The notes below the pieces were generated by a model. The model ran no database searches. It was not told where the DNA came from and was given only the letters and a program-made list of their open reading frames with translations. Below are positions 36,001 to 42,465 of a stretch of 64,000 nt of DNA, piece after piece. Both the position numbers and the translations under genes were made by a program. Each line of letters begins with the position of its first letter. Position 1 is the stretch's first letter. The DNA is from Alginatibacterium sediminis (GTDB lineage: Bacteria > Pseudomonadota > Gammaproteobacteria > Enterobacterales > Celerinatantimonadaceae): the NCBI RefSeq assembly GCF_003610775.1, contig NZ_RAQO01000008.1:248001-312000 (forward strand), written 5' to 3'.

Positions 36001-36814
36001 GGCTTCAAATGAAACAGTCATTAGTGCTGGCAACGACCTTGAATTGTCACAACAAGTTAGTGCTGGTAATTCAATCGATATTGAGACGGCTAACGAGATA
36101 CGCATAAATGGTGGTCAAGTTTCATCAGAGCAAGTTAGTCTTAGTGCCGGCAGCAGTATTTTAAGTGATTCTAGCTCAGCAGTTGATGTGGTCGCGAATA
36201 AAGCAGTGCTTGAAGCCCAGCAAAATATCGGCGGGCAAAGCGCAATTACAATTAGCGCAGAACAACAACAGCTTACGGCACCTAACATAAATGTTATTGC
36301 CAACGCTGATAGTGTTCTCGATATTGAAGCCACAGGTATAAACGGTGGTGTCGCAGAGTTCATTCAAATAGCTGCTAATGCAAGCCAGTCAGTTAACTTT
36401 ACTAAGCTGTATTCAAACATTGCGGTGCTAAGTGTGGCTAGTCCAGTGCTGAATGTAATTGACGGCATTAGCTCACTCTATGCTGAGTTTGATACTCCCT
36501 ATGCTAGCGTTCGTGTTGATGCATTGCCTCAGGTAAACGATGGTGCGCATGATGTTCGATTTTATACGGATGACACATTCTATTCCCTATCGGTAGGCCA
36601 AAACCAAGTCTCCAGTAATGGCTTCCTGATCAGCAAAGAACCGCGGATAAACGCAGAGGGTTCGGTGGGTTCTAATGCAAATTTAGAAATTAATCAGAGT
36701 CTTACCAGCTTGCGTAATCAACAATTATCAAGCAGGGTAGATGAATTACAACAACAATACCCGGTCGGACCTCGTCCAGAAATTATCACGATTAGCCAAG
36801 ACTTATTTGAATAA
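21020..36814 (+). CDS. Giant LktA-type filamentous adhesin (TpsA of a two-partner secretion system)
   Basis: A 5264-residue secreted beta-helix protein. A signal peptide ends around VYA|N (residue 32). The TPS secretion domain follows (about 33-180) with NSFSKFNVETANTVNLHVP, KSGKIGGNVYFFNPNGVVVG and INVGSLTIASPT, closest in wording to the leukotoxin LktA family of filamentous adhesins. Residues about 1000-2900 are imperfect repeats of roughly 60-80 residues with cores like GGSAGIGAGADV, then TQALV or QALIG and a DGN- or SGN-type turn. Two non-beta, charged helical stretches interrupt the helix at about 3340-3626 and 4462-4602. The protein has only two cysteines, Cys4175 and Cys4181. No VENN motif or toxin-like C-terminus is seen, so adhesion, not contact-dependent killing, is the likely role. 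The exporter gene follows after 30 bp. Confidence 0.93.
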   Translation: MDRDTLLRKTYTGSFFALTMFMALFESTPVYANTPAIVIDGRTQTQLSINGQVTDITTSTVKGNSAYNSFSKFNVETANTVNLHVPQQSQNLINVVRDQRSQIDGTLNAYKSGKIGGNVYFFNPNGVVVGEQGQINVGSLTIASPTTAYVDDLIDGAGNISDSHAQQALDGTYPISESGLIRVKGKINAIDNVQINGQSVVVNTNGSINVGPSSAINFADIVNVEGQVDALASSRTISINAQGNVVIGGTLDNSGSSDVNGGDINIAAKQDIQVISGAKIKTDGIGDNSNAGEVLVFAQNDALFEQGATISAKGGDVSGDGGAIEFSAKKVVRLEGGQFEAQASNGSAGSVLIDPDDIEIVGSDQYTNGVEYTLIANDSITIGENITISTRSVAVGDDHESDVSVANSGDIELRAEHIRLEAGSKLLAHASAGFTGGNILIRASEVDAIGAQRNASASIVATDSKLTGRNITLQAFAETSAILSLLENDPLLDAASIQTYIDGELDDPIDGIAGRYFQLNSRATASTLISGSQILADGDLSIESKAGARTGFKKTANASTVIENSTLEGQDVEVLSSSATSLVFPILGTLTKFADQSWLPDPESSLTETLDEEFFDHTQTTIVGLSESNARTVISGFSSITAFGAMNIASDAESVVKPNFNSPFLFSAAWGESKAEAFTSVLDTTTLNAANALKISANTKAESEVIAGLNSTNIPLAATFVYANTVANSRAEVGGSTKLEAESVSLSSETEMKTDVSAITKNNGGSGAGFSVAYSEVESNSYASLAGTVQAKTGDVLVHASTEVIEANAADAASLGDPKKFADKIVNFKDGIKQNVTNKLLSSLTPLSPSLSDSISNFMFPGIKDGSLNVGGAVSWTDASHTANALIADNAQILSANNINVEASISDHITNSAGAKTNSKGTSLGGSAAIGNYNSLANAYIGKSAVIDATGNVDVNAKTLIPYPWEIDWDNAEQVLDFLRGGILNMFLTSYSINSASGKSGLGLALGLNILELENSAHAYIDDGAQVQANNVSVLAENEVNVIAATGILSKKFFGTSGGKAALGGSADLITMTTNSSATIRGNASVTTVEDVSVNAKDTQRLVSVTEAGGKSDGYGIQGAVSINNITNTSLAAVDEQAIIAAKNLIIDANADLNVISVAGGVVATKGPVGIGFSVSINNVLSDVRAFLGDFDPDNQNPGYAKGSVSTQNDVSITATNTLLLGSYSVAGAIATENKAQTDTPSNASSTQSGGSSAQGASKSGSGKFGIGVSGDVSLNDLDATTLAYVDDGATIATANNVAIEANSINEIEALSGAVTISTQSYGNGIAGSYSQNTISENTQASIANANVQSSGMLRVAAQTSGTIESLAASLQSSKGKLGAAGSVAINDIDNQTLAFMRQSTSAANSLVIQALDNSIIRTIAGALSYGGKAGIGLSFAWNTISNNVFSSIEDSAVVVAGDLEIAAENDSTIESISAAIGASKGKMAAAGSLTINTIDNNTRAWNSGQLNNNGLVAGTNIDISATDSSDIFAIVGSVGASTSGAGVGAAFAWNEINNLVASEVLGNAKLNSLAGNVRLDSSSSSTVQSISAGGGLASKVGVAGSASIVQLNTEIASRVDQSSSINADGSVAVLAKDQVEVFSLAGNVALAGKAAIGVSNSTLITNNRVEAQLAGDVQANANQAATDVYTGKFDSNGDAITQSEQGVIVQAISSEDIQTIAAGGSGAGKAGIAGSATVTELNETTVASIGSNANINSNNNAANSAQNVIVLASDQSSLLGVAGALAFGGSAGIGAGADVGVIDKKTQALVSQNAEINANSNIIVEALAQQEITSVAASLGLGGSAGIAGSASVYILDVLTSALIGNNSQLFSDGNILVNAQNDNELDLIAGNAGVGGSAGVGASAAVAIIDKTTQAIVGDNVQITALANSDAIAVNDGSFSQSFVADSDDEGEISGPGTNNDGSENQALASQRVSTRNVDTQFKGLAVIASNKDDIETIAATGSIGGTGAVTLAGDVNVIDTNTLAQVGNSSIVNSDNTNANNQQQVLVAAGNDHYQMGIAGSASAGGSAGIGAAADVLVANHQTRAIVAAQSDIKTKQALSVIASSNQDLLSIAAGLAGGGTVGIAGSTSVLDLTAISQALIGDDASVDSDGNVLIIATNDTQTDIVDGSVAIGLGGAGVGGSVGVNSINKTTDALIGQNVSLDARANANTTYNALDDDKQSDRSAVKGLVLEATSSEDVFGVTASGAAGLYAGVAGAVSVLAINSDTQAGIGALSDINQNAANSQQSVNIAARNQTDIEMITGALGAGAAGLAGAVDVGSVTNNTSAFINNGAQVASQSTLGLSALSHNDISSIVVSAAGGIVGIAAGVSVYSIGNGLSQAGQEQLETDSSSDNATSYADDQASDNSIATLLSGSDSNHIQDAASRSQTARAGLEVSSQVGNQIASGTTVNVGSDVELASGDDLNLIAMQDSNVDQLAGAASAGAGALGAGISVLDIDGGASTNIGNRTSLSANENISLKANTNNESDAQSYAGSFGGAAADAALAISNDNSVSRSRLGDDIVINNAKIVTIQASERREILTKAIGVSISATAAVGASVARSLVGGGTYALIGDGLQLGQSADNTESVQSLKVLTDSEVTAKSDALAGKGGMGLAASGTVADSIINTSVESAIGDESNMKLSDDLILNAAAKTQADAQARGVNVSLIGAVGATLASAQTQTNVSALIGESASVVADNASISAQRLVLADGNTSYALGASGGLLGALNATSAESKDLSRAHALIGDNSNFELDDTFTLSSLNNTQQEAEVSGITIGGLLAAGITESEATSDTQSWAKLGDNVELSGDIDAIQVSALGFDNNFAQATSGSGGLISGSAATADTQTNSNTQAAIGENAQLASTHFTLLADHTSQFNAQVDSVSASAVGASGANSQHSVDSLVSSTIGDNTSLTTQHFDLDAINRVYKFWLGSNTRSEDANANGDTTTWNIKSGSGGVLNAPSGSSDTSVLLSTVASIGNDANIHLLMPAIDEATFFMDALNDLVLRSKAKLDSGGLIALAKTETEIDVSSSSMVSVGKRSDILADIGDIKIGSRNLVELDARASSDTYGLAGAPEGLADIDYRSSELTLIDNDAVLTADLGNISLSAGRSSDGQRSNIDAYSEVKLWNKTAIPINSTPDAHTAVTSNPILQLAADSLVQTGKDISLIADRGSISAKYSGIGKDIYREAAGSIVSGISNAFGGDDVSFDIKGGSKTVSGLSNVVVDGTALAGINRSESLTLDYQLVDIDGNDTNTPVWVDSNGDVVLADSKYRVAVLWRLATTATDGISYNVELAQSITGKIQARIDKLRDLITDYTGDVAAVAAYEAEIKFLQFKLTEVGLAGGNPYLVSDADADAYNPGSYQSPSPKEAGLREIVYKSNQLDSLDAEIDSQQDSSIELVDTTSGHQVTLAKAVVDVLAEIADATVKNNVADWNNLNAAEKDDIAKYQSDISDLKSAINNRQGLIDEQLALANPDSSIIEDKKQHNTQDRKLISEKLASIEDKLVTISKNNTSIIAAMAPPEDATPSTEFTRLYAAIKAEQQKVSAGIEDNQLSLTAITEWEKDFGFALTDLGQLAADLPNLSDVSASGPVADFVTVDPVKVSLGSIDIWADNLTGDGELKAPGNARIEITNHTPNFLILGEMEVDSYSGGEIRFNNGFVNNNEDVTEANRNLSSDNLSFDSRFLISDSNKPQIIVTSNYDPNGAGTVIQAPAPDIRLSGDIINEFGSVKVQSAAGSIYVDKNIRAASVDVKAENGDFVQSYVDGFFHSSGDPAENTPGAGIVANGSVVLSARYLNINGLVQSGIADLYIDLDQNPVLTGSASLFGVSQNDLDGYQDDYSNDESLVEWIISDQPGLVYNAKLDRLEADIAYADWDSQQDGWAERTATYAGLYKIVDDYGNIGASYDPSVDNGRYVLDGELVSGGYIQLYGQILNTAVDGAKLKVVDGFGQINVTNTSDRAIVINNLSTGRDNSGLGNGIEGVIDITDIQFVDENTGEVNAIHSVYTRVGEDIQVERTGVWNDNTFDADATQSIVIGNSRDTTYSPQEGLDYIWKTATSEKQVTDWKFTGKRFVGITISQGEPDGTPDELSSLPKTTRRLNDATMIEVNKGYKDDEYYKAGKFHDVSEDKWVKNDEWNDCNWWTLCLASDYTSLWTQTYGYTDIITNRLKADNLIDIEFSGSDTGAISILSKSNVIIDGAIDNRFGTTTITAGAGDPFSRLRGASNLVQVDQSISQGDRGVLIGNNFNFASSKSIGVAGDNPIPVLIENNGGPLNVSVSQGDLSLRQRSGDLIVGQVSALGDAALGLGKMYLSAEGSILSQDANSVIKANTLNLVSDNGSLGSLANPLNIQLGFDADYANRHQYGLDASAKGDIHIQSQASLDNSQADLLVNAVSSSNGDVSIRTPGKILDNSPFAKIDQRTFDELKGLWDSLALLEGTANNQAKQDAAISAFEKQGTQDYRDYWKLRDQQADPLDYDPNFESRLSAQQESAVRERLLNQGKSQLEADTFIQDYNAQNSARYHALHQKLYVEGDGAYGDQIPQSFNDDYRYTASNTERANLSNGASWTEKQLAISLAPGLIKQVTDTNPVLKDPNVSGNSVALIADLGIGETLQARTIDLNQNPADISDEDKVALAGAEREDFSIDDNGIATVLERKAVNVLSTGALSAHNQAGQAVDGDVFISSEANALVEQIWSSGRLRLKTNGSILQQTAGIPAFIASNLILESAEGAIGSINQAIQVQLDSRSNVAPLIARAANDIWLEQVGLDLAIDTIYSREDVTINTDGSIIDAFDDQATNILARQISLNSDSSIGSFDNELDIALAANFDDTAEDELSWLETNSAAATYIRAVDRALGLKSATAGTDLSILSEDTLEVLGTTSSGLDTRLVSAANIIVDAQVNAGNNASLLASNIVLNAQVAAQQDLELLADENIETNATVSGNDIYLDAANDIYIAADMAASNETVISAGNDLELSQQVSAGNSIDIETANEIRINGGQVSSEQVSLSAGSSILSDSSSAVDVVANKAVLEAQQNIGGQSAITISAEQQQLTAPNINVIANADSVLDIEATGINGGVAEFIQIAANASQSVNFTKLYSNIAVLSVASPVLNVIDGISSLYAEFDTPYASVRVDALPQVNDGAHDVRFYTDDTFYSLSVGQNQVSSNGFLISKEPRINAEGSVGSNANLEINQSLTSLRNQQLSSRVDELQQQYPVGPRPEIITISQDLFE

Positions 36815-36844
36815 GCGCGCGACGTTAGTTAACTATTAGGAAAA

Positions 36845-38557
36845 ATGCTCATGGATGTAGCGTTAAAGTATAAGCAGGCTAAACAAAACAGTTTTAGAAA
36901 TAAGCTAGTATTAGTCGTGCTCTGTTTTGGTAGCTTTAGCCAAACCAGCTACGCTGAATCTGAAGGTATCAATGCGGCAACACTACAACAGCAGCAGCGT
37001 CAGGAAATTAATCAGCGTTTACAAGAGCAACAAGTCAGCGGTGAGCCTATCGTGTCGCCGATTCAGATTCCTGAAATGCGCACTGAACGCTTGGAATCTA
37101 AACAAAAATTAATAGAGCTCAAGGCGATTCAAATTAATGAATCAGCACTGCTAAATAATACCGAGATTACAGAACTAGCAAGCGCTTTGATCGGAAAAAA
37201 TATAAGTCTTTTCGACTTGCAAACCTTGCTTGATCAAATTAACGCTATTTACGCCAACTTAGGGCATGCAACCGCGCGCGCAATATTGCCCGCACAAACT
37301 ATTGAGAACGGCCTTGTTCGAGTGCAGTTGGTTGAAGCCAAACTAGGTGACCTAAACATTAGCGGTAATCAAGCCCTCAAGAGTGAATTCGTACAGCAAC
37401 GAATTCCAACGTCATCAGGGGAGGTGATCTCAGTACCGGAACTAGAGGCGGCGTTGGTTAGATTCAACCGTATTTATGACAACCAACTCGGTGCAGGTAT
37501 TGCTGCAGGTAAAGAATTTGGTACAACTGATATCGATATCCAAGTGAGCGAACCCAAGCGATTTCAGTTCTCCTTTTTTCTCGACAACGCTGGACGTTAT
37601 ACGGTCGGAGATATCCGAGGGGGTTTAGTGGCTAGTCTCTACAACCCCTTTGGTAACAGTGACAAATTAACCTTTATAACGACTCAAAATGAAGGTGCTG
37701 AAAACTACAGTTTGTATTATACCGCCCCACTTAACCGCCACGACTTGATGCTGGATTTGATTGCTAGCAAAGGCAAAGTCAATGTGGTTGATGGTCCCTT
37801 TGAAACGCTTGATATTACTGGCGATTCTAGCGACTTTAGCATCGGGTTGAGCTATCCATTACGGGCAACCATTCAAGATTATTGGTCATTATACGGAAAT
37901 GCCGCCAGCCGTAATTCCAAAAGTTACTTTAGTGGATTTGAGCAAGACGATGCAACGACAAGACTGCTGACACTCGGTATTTCAACCGAGCGCCAAACCG
38001 ATAGTGGTGCATGGGTCATCGATAACTCCCTTGTCGGCGGTAGAGCAAAATCTACTGGGATTGATGAAAATAGCTTCTTCTATTATCGCGGAAGTGCTTC
38101 GCGTTTTGACCGATTTGAGTCAGGCGTAAATAGTTTTTTGAAAGCCGGACTGCAACTATCGAGCGACAAATACCTTGCCTCTAGTGAGCTATATCAAGTT
38201 GGCGGTAGTTACACCGTCCGAGGTTACTCCGAAGGTTTACTGTCAGGACACAGTGGCTATTTTGTATCGGCGGAGGTGCGTCGCCACCTTGCCGGTCAAG
38301 CTAGTGCTAGCTTCGATGTTCGCAAGCCCTACTTACAAGGACTGGTATTTGTCGACAATGGTGCCGTGGTCGAACGTGGGTTTTCAGAAGTCAAAAGCGA
38401 CAGTATGCTTACCAGTGCCGGGCTAGGATTTATGTTGTCATTTGGACCATCAGTGAACATGCAGCTAGTATTGGCTCAAGGGCTACGAACAAACCTGCGA
38501 GAACTCGATGAAAAACGTCCTCGAGTTCACGCATCTCTTAACTTTGGCCCATTCTAA
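36845..38557 (+). CDS. ShlB/FhaC/HecB-family outer-membrane exporter (TpsB)
   Basis: A 570-residue Omp85-type transporter that should recognise the TPS domain of the upstream adhesin in the periplasm and carry it across the outer membrane. A signal peptide ends near SQTSYA. POTRA domains follow (about 90-235), with TARAILPAQTIENGLVRVQL and LGDLNISGNQALKSEFVQQR, then a C-terminal barrel ending LRELDEKRPRVHASLNFGPF. The VRGY motif (SYTVRGYSEGLLSGH) of loop 6 is present. Two starts are possible: ATG 36845, three bases from AGGA, or ATG 36851, nine bases away; the second fits better. It converges on radA with 6 bp between stops. Confidence 0.95.
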   Translation: MLMDVALKYKQAKQNSFRNKLVLVVLCFGSFSQTSYAESEGINAATLQQQQRQEINQRLQEQQVSGEPIVSPIQIPEMRTERLESKQKLIELKAIQINESALLNNTEITELASALIGKNISLFDLQTLLDQINAIYANLGHATARAILPAQTIENGLVRVQLVEAKLGDLNISGNQALKSEFVQQRIPTSSGEVISVPELEAALVRFNRIYDNQLGAGIAAGKEFGTTDIDIQVSEPKRFQFSFFLDNAGRYTVGDIRGGLVASLYNPFGNSDKLTFITTQNEGAENYSLYYTAPLNRHDLMLDLIASKGKVNVVDGPFETLDITGDSSDFSIGLSYPLRATIQDYWSLYGNAASRNSKSYFSGFEQDDATTRLLTLGISTERQTDSGAWVIDNSLVGGRAKSTGIDENSFFYYRGSASRFDRFESGVNSFLKAGLQLSSDKYLASSELYQVGGSYTVRGYSEGLLSGHSGYFVSAEVRRHLAGQASASFDVRKPYLQGLVFVDNGAVVERGFSEVKSDSMLTSAGLGFMLSFGPSVNMQLVLAQGLRTNLRELDEKRPRVHASLNFGPF

Positions 38558-38563
38558 GGTAAC

Positions 38564-39928
38564 TTAAGAAATTTCTTCTAAAGCTTGAGCAAGCTTGTCG
38601 ACCCCGATCACCGTCAATCCTTCAATTGATTTTTTGGGACAGTTAGCACTTGGCACTATCGCGCGTTTAAAACCGTGTTTAGCCGCTTCTTGAAGACGCT
38701 CTTGCCCATTGCTGACGGGTCGAATTTCACCGGACAAGCCAACCTCTCCGAACACAACTAAATCTGCGTCAAGGGTTATGTCTCTGAAACTAGAGATCAT
38801 CGCAAGTAACAAGGCCAAGTCTGCCGATGTTTCCATCACTTTGACCCCACCAACTACATTAGCGAACACATCTTGATCCGCCATTTGTACGCCTGCATGT
38901 CTATGCAACACCGCAAGCAACATCGAGATCCGATTCTGATCTAGACCAACGGCAACCCGACGCGGGTTAGCTAAAGAGCTATAGTCGACTAAGGCTTGAA
39001 TTTCGACTAGCAAGGGTCTGGTTCCTTCCCAAACCACCATAACCACCGATCCTGGTGACTGTTCTTGACCTCTGGATAAAAATATCGCAGATGGATTGCT
39101 AACTTCCTTCATTCCAGTACCGGTCATTGCAAATACGCCTAGCTCATTTACTGCGCCAAAACGGTTCTTATGACCCCGTAAAGTTCGATAGCGACTGTCA
39201 GCGTCACCATCGAGCATAATCGAGCAATCGATACAGTGTTCAAGCACTTTAGGACCAGCTAAACTGCCATCTTTAGTGACATGTCCTACCATAAACATAG
39301 CGATGTGATGTTGCTTAGCAAAGCGAGTTAACCAAGCGGCGCTTTCCCGCACTTGCGATACCCCACCAGGTGCAGATTGGATATCTGCCATTTGCATCAC
39401 CTGAATCGAATCAATAACCATAATTCTAGGTTTTTCGCTAAGCGCAAGATCGCTAATGCGCTCGACACTCGTTTCGGAGACCAAACGTAGCTTGTCGCGG
39501 CCTAAACCAAGCCTCTGAGCACGCAGAGCTACTTGCTGCAAGCTCTCTTCACCCGTTATATACAAAGCTGGCATATGCTCTGCTAGGCCACACATAACTT
39601 GCAGCAATAGCGTACTTTTACCAGCGCCAGGGCTGCCACCTATCAAAATGGCACTACCTGGAACCACCCCACCACCGAGAACGCGGTCAAATTCAACAAA
39701 CCCGGTTGAGAAACGCGGTAGCGCTGCCAAATCTATGTTTTCTAGTGTTTGAACTTTAGACTGGGTTTCTCCGGCATAACCACTAAACTTCTCGGTTCGT
39801 GGATTGCTTGCGGCTAATCTAACTTCACTAATAGTATTCCAAGCCTTGCACTCACCACACTGCCCCTGCCACCTCGGAAAATCTGCGCCACAATCATTAC
39901 AAACGAATGCTACTTTTGCCTTAGCCAT
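38564..39928 (-). CDS. radA: DNA repair protein RadA
   Basis: A 454-residue RecA-like branch-migration helicase used in recombinational repair. It has the N-terminal zinc finger CNDCGADFPRWQGQCGEC, the Walker A site GGSPGAGKST, Walker B in RIMVIDSIQVM, the RadA signature GHKNRFGAVNELGVF, and a C-terminal Lon-like domain (LVVFGEVGLSGEIRPVSNGQ). The start is the ATG at 39928 (MAKAKVAF); a TTG one codon earlier is not needed. It is divergent from the large PilZ gene, as in other gammaproteobacteria. Confidence 0.97.
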   Translation of the reverse strand: MAKAKVAFVCNDCGADFPRWQGQCGECKAWNTISEVRLAASNPRTEKFSGYAGETQSKVQTLENIDLAALPRFSTGFVEFDRVLGGGVVPGSAILIGGSPGAGKSTLLLQVMCGLAEHMPALYITGEESLQQVALRAQRLGLGRDKLRLVSETSVERISDLALSEKPRIMVIDSIQVMQMADIQSAPGGVSQVRESAAWLTRFAKQHHIAMFMVGHVTKDGSLAGPKVLEHCIDCSIMLDGDADSRYRTLRGHKNRFGAVNELGVFAMTGTGMKEVSNPSAIFLSRGQEQSPGSVVMVVWEGTRPLLVEIQALVDYSSLANPRRVAVGLDQNRISMLLAVLHRHAGVQMADQDVFANVVGGVKVMETSADLALLLAMISSFRDITLDADLVVFGEVGLSGEIRPVSNGQERLQEAAKHGFKRAIVPSANCPKKSIEGLTVIGVDKLAQALEEIS

Positions 39929-40062
39929 CAATTATTTCTCAGTATTTAAAAGCAAGTTCCGATAACTGTTATACTGACTTCTTTGTAGTTATCATTGTTT
40001 AGGGTCGAAACCGACCCGATGTGCTACTTACTATAATGCAAATTATTGGTCTCTGATTATTC

Positions 40063-42465
40063 ATGAATTTCAGCCAACAACAAGTCTTGATCAATAACCT
40101 TATTCCATTGGTAAACCATGCCGAATTCGATAAGGTATTTTCCAAAGCAACTTCTCAATTCAGTGCTAGTGAACGCTTTATGCTGAAAATGGAGCTTAAA
40201 CGTCTATGTGCTCCCTGCCTGCGCGTTATCGATTTACGCGGAAAGGTTGACGGTGACTGTTTTGAGTTTAACTACAAAGGCCAAATTCATTACCTTGATA
40301 ACATTGCTCTAAAGCGCTTTAAACAGTTGCTTGACGTCTATTCTCATATTTACAGCATGGGAATATACGAAGCTTTGCAAGCCACAGAAAACAACTTTAA
40401 AGTGATGCAACGCAACAATATAACGCCGGAGCAGGCGGCAAAGCGACGCGGAATAGAAATCCAGGTCCCAGTGTTGGACATGAACCAATATATTGGTCGC
40501 AAAGAAGAACGTGTGCTTTTGAGTTCGCCCATTACCTTGATTAGTGAATCTGGGGTAGAAATGCCAGCGATGTCTAGCAATCTATCGCTGACTGGGCTGC
40601 GAGTTCGTTTAGACCCTAAGTACCAAATAGAAAAAGGTGAACAGCTTCGAGTTCGCTTCAATGGATTGGAACAAGAATATGCCAATTCGGTACTTATCAA
40701 GGGATGTGATTATCATGTTTTAGCGAGTGAAATTCACAACAAAAAACGGGTACTAGGGCTGGTAGCAAATAACCCTAGCGATTCATTTGTAAACTTTTTG
40801 AAGTCCTTTCTTAAATCGTACCGTGGCCGCTCACGCATTGATGTTGACAACATGATCAATGCAGTTCAAATCAAAGGTTATGAACAGTTCTATATCAGTC
40901 AGGCAACAGGATTACCGCTATACTTCGATGGCAAAGGAATACTTAAGCATCAACTACGAAATCGGGTCAATACTCATATTATTTCCTATTGGAAGGATGA
41001 GCAAACCTCGCGCTTAGGGCAACTGCTAAACTCAAATAGGATTCAGGATTTACGGCGCCGAAAACAAGGCCGGGTTCTTTTTTATAGCTTTACCCACGTA
41101 CATAAAGAGGTCACATCCTACTACGCAGCATCGAGCACTGAACTTGACGATGACCCAGAACTTCAACAGCTTTTTTGGGGCTTTGGCAGTCGCAAGCCTA
41201 GTTGGCGAGTCTTTCAGTTTCAATGGCACCATTGTTCTGTCGCAGACATGGCCTTTCGCAGTGCCCTCCCCCAAGTTGAGATCGAACAACAACACAATAT
41301 GGCGCTTGCAGGATTAAAAGACATTAGTCTTTTTGGTATGTTGACTGACATCAGTAATCCCACTTCACTGGATATTTATCAGCGTCATTTTAATGTTGAA
41401 CGAAGCCCAAACTTACTTTCACGATTTAACCTTGATAAACATGCTTCAATTCATGTAAACGATGTGGTTCACGAGTACACGCAAATGCGTAAAGAAGGTC
41501 GCTACTTGCATCAGACTGGTGTCGTTTTACATTTGGATGGTAAAGATTATCCCTGTGAAACCATGGATATCTCAAGTGCTGGTTTGCAGGTTTGTAGCCA
41601 GCAGCCAATAGTAAATATCACTACCGATAGTCAGGTTTTTATTAGCCTGAGTAGCTTTTCAAATCGGGTTAGCTCCTTTAATTTGGATAAACTCAACTAT
41701 ACCGTTGTCAATTGTAACCAAAGTCAGACCGTTTTTAATTTAAGAGTTCCACCTGACAATGAAAGCTTACATGATGGAAAGCGCTTTTTTACCAAGCTGA
41801 TTAGAGATAACAAAGACAAGCTAGATTTGGTGCCGGAGATCGTTGCCCGTGAATCCCTATCCAGAGCTCTACGCGGTCTAGTTTCTCACTATTGCTTTAA
41901 CCGCGCTTTATTCCTATCTAAGCATAATGTTCACTTCTCGGCCTGCATGCTCACACGAGGTATTGCTGCATCGAGCTTAGACCAGTTGTTTAACGTTGAT
42001 GAGCTAGATAAACATGCCCACTTAAATAACTTGCTTGGGCGAGATGACTTATTCATTCACCTTGTAACACAATTACGCGAACTCAAATTACTTCAGAGCA
42101 TCGACCCGCAAATTTTATACATCAGTTGTAATGATCAGGGTGAGATTTTGCAAACTCGCCAAGAGCAAGCTCTTAGCAATGCTCACAAGACTATAGAGTT
42201 TATAAAAACGGCACTTAAGCATGGCAGTGTAAGGGTTGTTGAGATTAGGGCGGTACGAACCGGACGCCCTAATCGAGCTTACTTTGACAAAGAGCTTAGT
42301 TATATCAGCAGTTATGCCATTCATCGAGCCAAGCAACTTGAAGATGAAATTTGGAGCTCATTTGCCATGTTTGAATTTGTTGATTTGACGGATGAAGTTC
42401 TGGGACAAATTAAAGCTAGTAATCGCCTGGTAAAAGCGCGATTACAATCAAAAACGCAGGCCTAG
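40063..42465 (+). CDS. Large double-PilZ-domain protein
   Basis: An 800-residue protein placed between radA and serB, as in related genomes. At least two PilZ domains can be seen. The first is around residues 145-215, with RKEERVLL and NLSLTGLRV. The second is around residues 470-540, with RKEGRYLHQ and DISSAGLQV. Both keep the arginine pair and the (D/N)xSxxG turn, so both may bind c-di-GMP. No signal peptide or membrane span is seen, so it should be cytoplasmic. The long stretches between and after the PilZ domains match nothing I recognise. Its stop overlaps the convergent serB stop by 4 bases. Confidence 0.85.
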   Translation: MNFSQQQVLINNLIPLVNHAEFDKVFSKATSQFSASERFMLKMELKRLCAPCLRVIDLRGKVDGDCFEFNYKGQIHYLDNIALKRFKQLLDVYSHIYSMGIYEALQATENNFKVMQRNNITPEQAAKRRGIEIQVPVLDMNQYIGRKEERVLLSSPITLISESGVEMPAMSSNLSLTGLRVRLDPKYQIEKGEQLRVRFNGLEQEYANSVLIKGCDYHVLASEIHNKKRVLGLVANNPSDSFVNFLKSFLKSYRGRSRIDVDNMINAVQIKGYEQFYISQATGLPLYFDGKGILKHQLRNRVNTHIISYWKDEQTSRLGQLLNSNRIQDLRRRKQGRVLFYSFTHVHKEVTSYYAASSTELDDDPELQQLFWGFGSRKPSWRVFQFQWHHCSVADMAFRSALPQVEIEQQHNMALAGLKDISLFGMLTDISNPTSLDIYQRHFNVERSPNLLSRFNLDKHASIHVNDVVHEYTQMRKEGRYLHQTGVVLHLDGKDYPCETMDISSAGLQVCSQQPIVNITTDSQVFISLSSFSNRVSSFNLDKLNYTVVNCNQSQTVFNLRVPPDNESLHDGKRFFTKLIRDNKDKLDLVPEIVARESLSRALRGLVSHYCFNRALFLSKHNVHFSACMLTRGIAASSLDQLFNVDELDKHAHLNNLLGRDDLFIHLVTQLRELKLLQSIDPQILYISCNDQGEILQTRQEQALSNAHKTIEFIKTALKHGSVRVVEIRAVRTGRPNRAYFDKELSYISSYAIHRAKQLEDEIWSSFAMFEFVDLTDEVLGQIKASNRLVKARLQSKTQA

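Noticed and set aside
21089-36367. Many long open frames on both strands inside the giant adhesin gene.
   Set aside because: They mirror the repeat structure and skewed composition of the adhesin; none has a ribosome site or family motif.
21020-36814. Contact-dependent inhibition (CdiA) toxin with an immunity gene.
   Set aside because: There is no VENN motif, no toxin-like C-terminus, and no small immunity gene; the exporter follows the adhesin directly.
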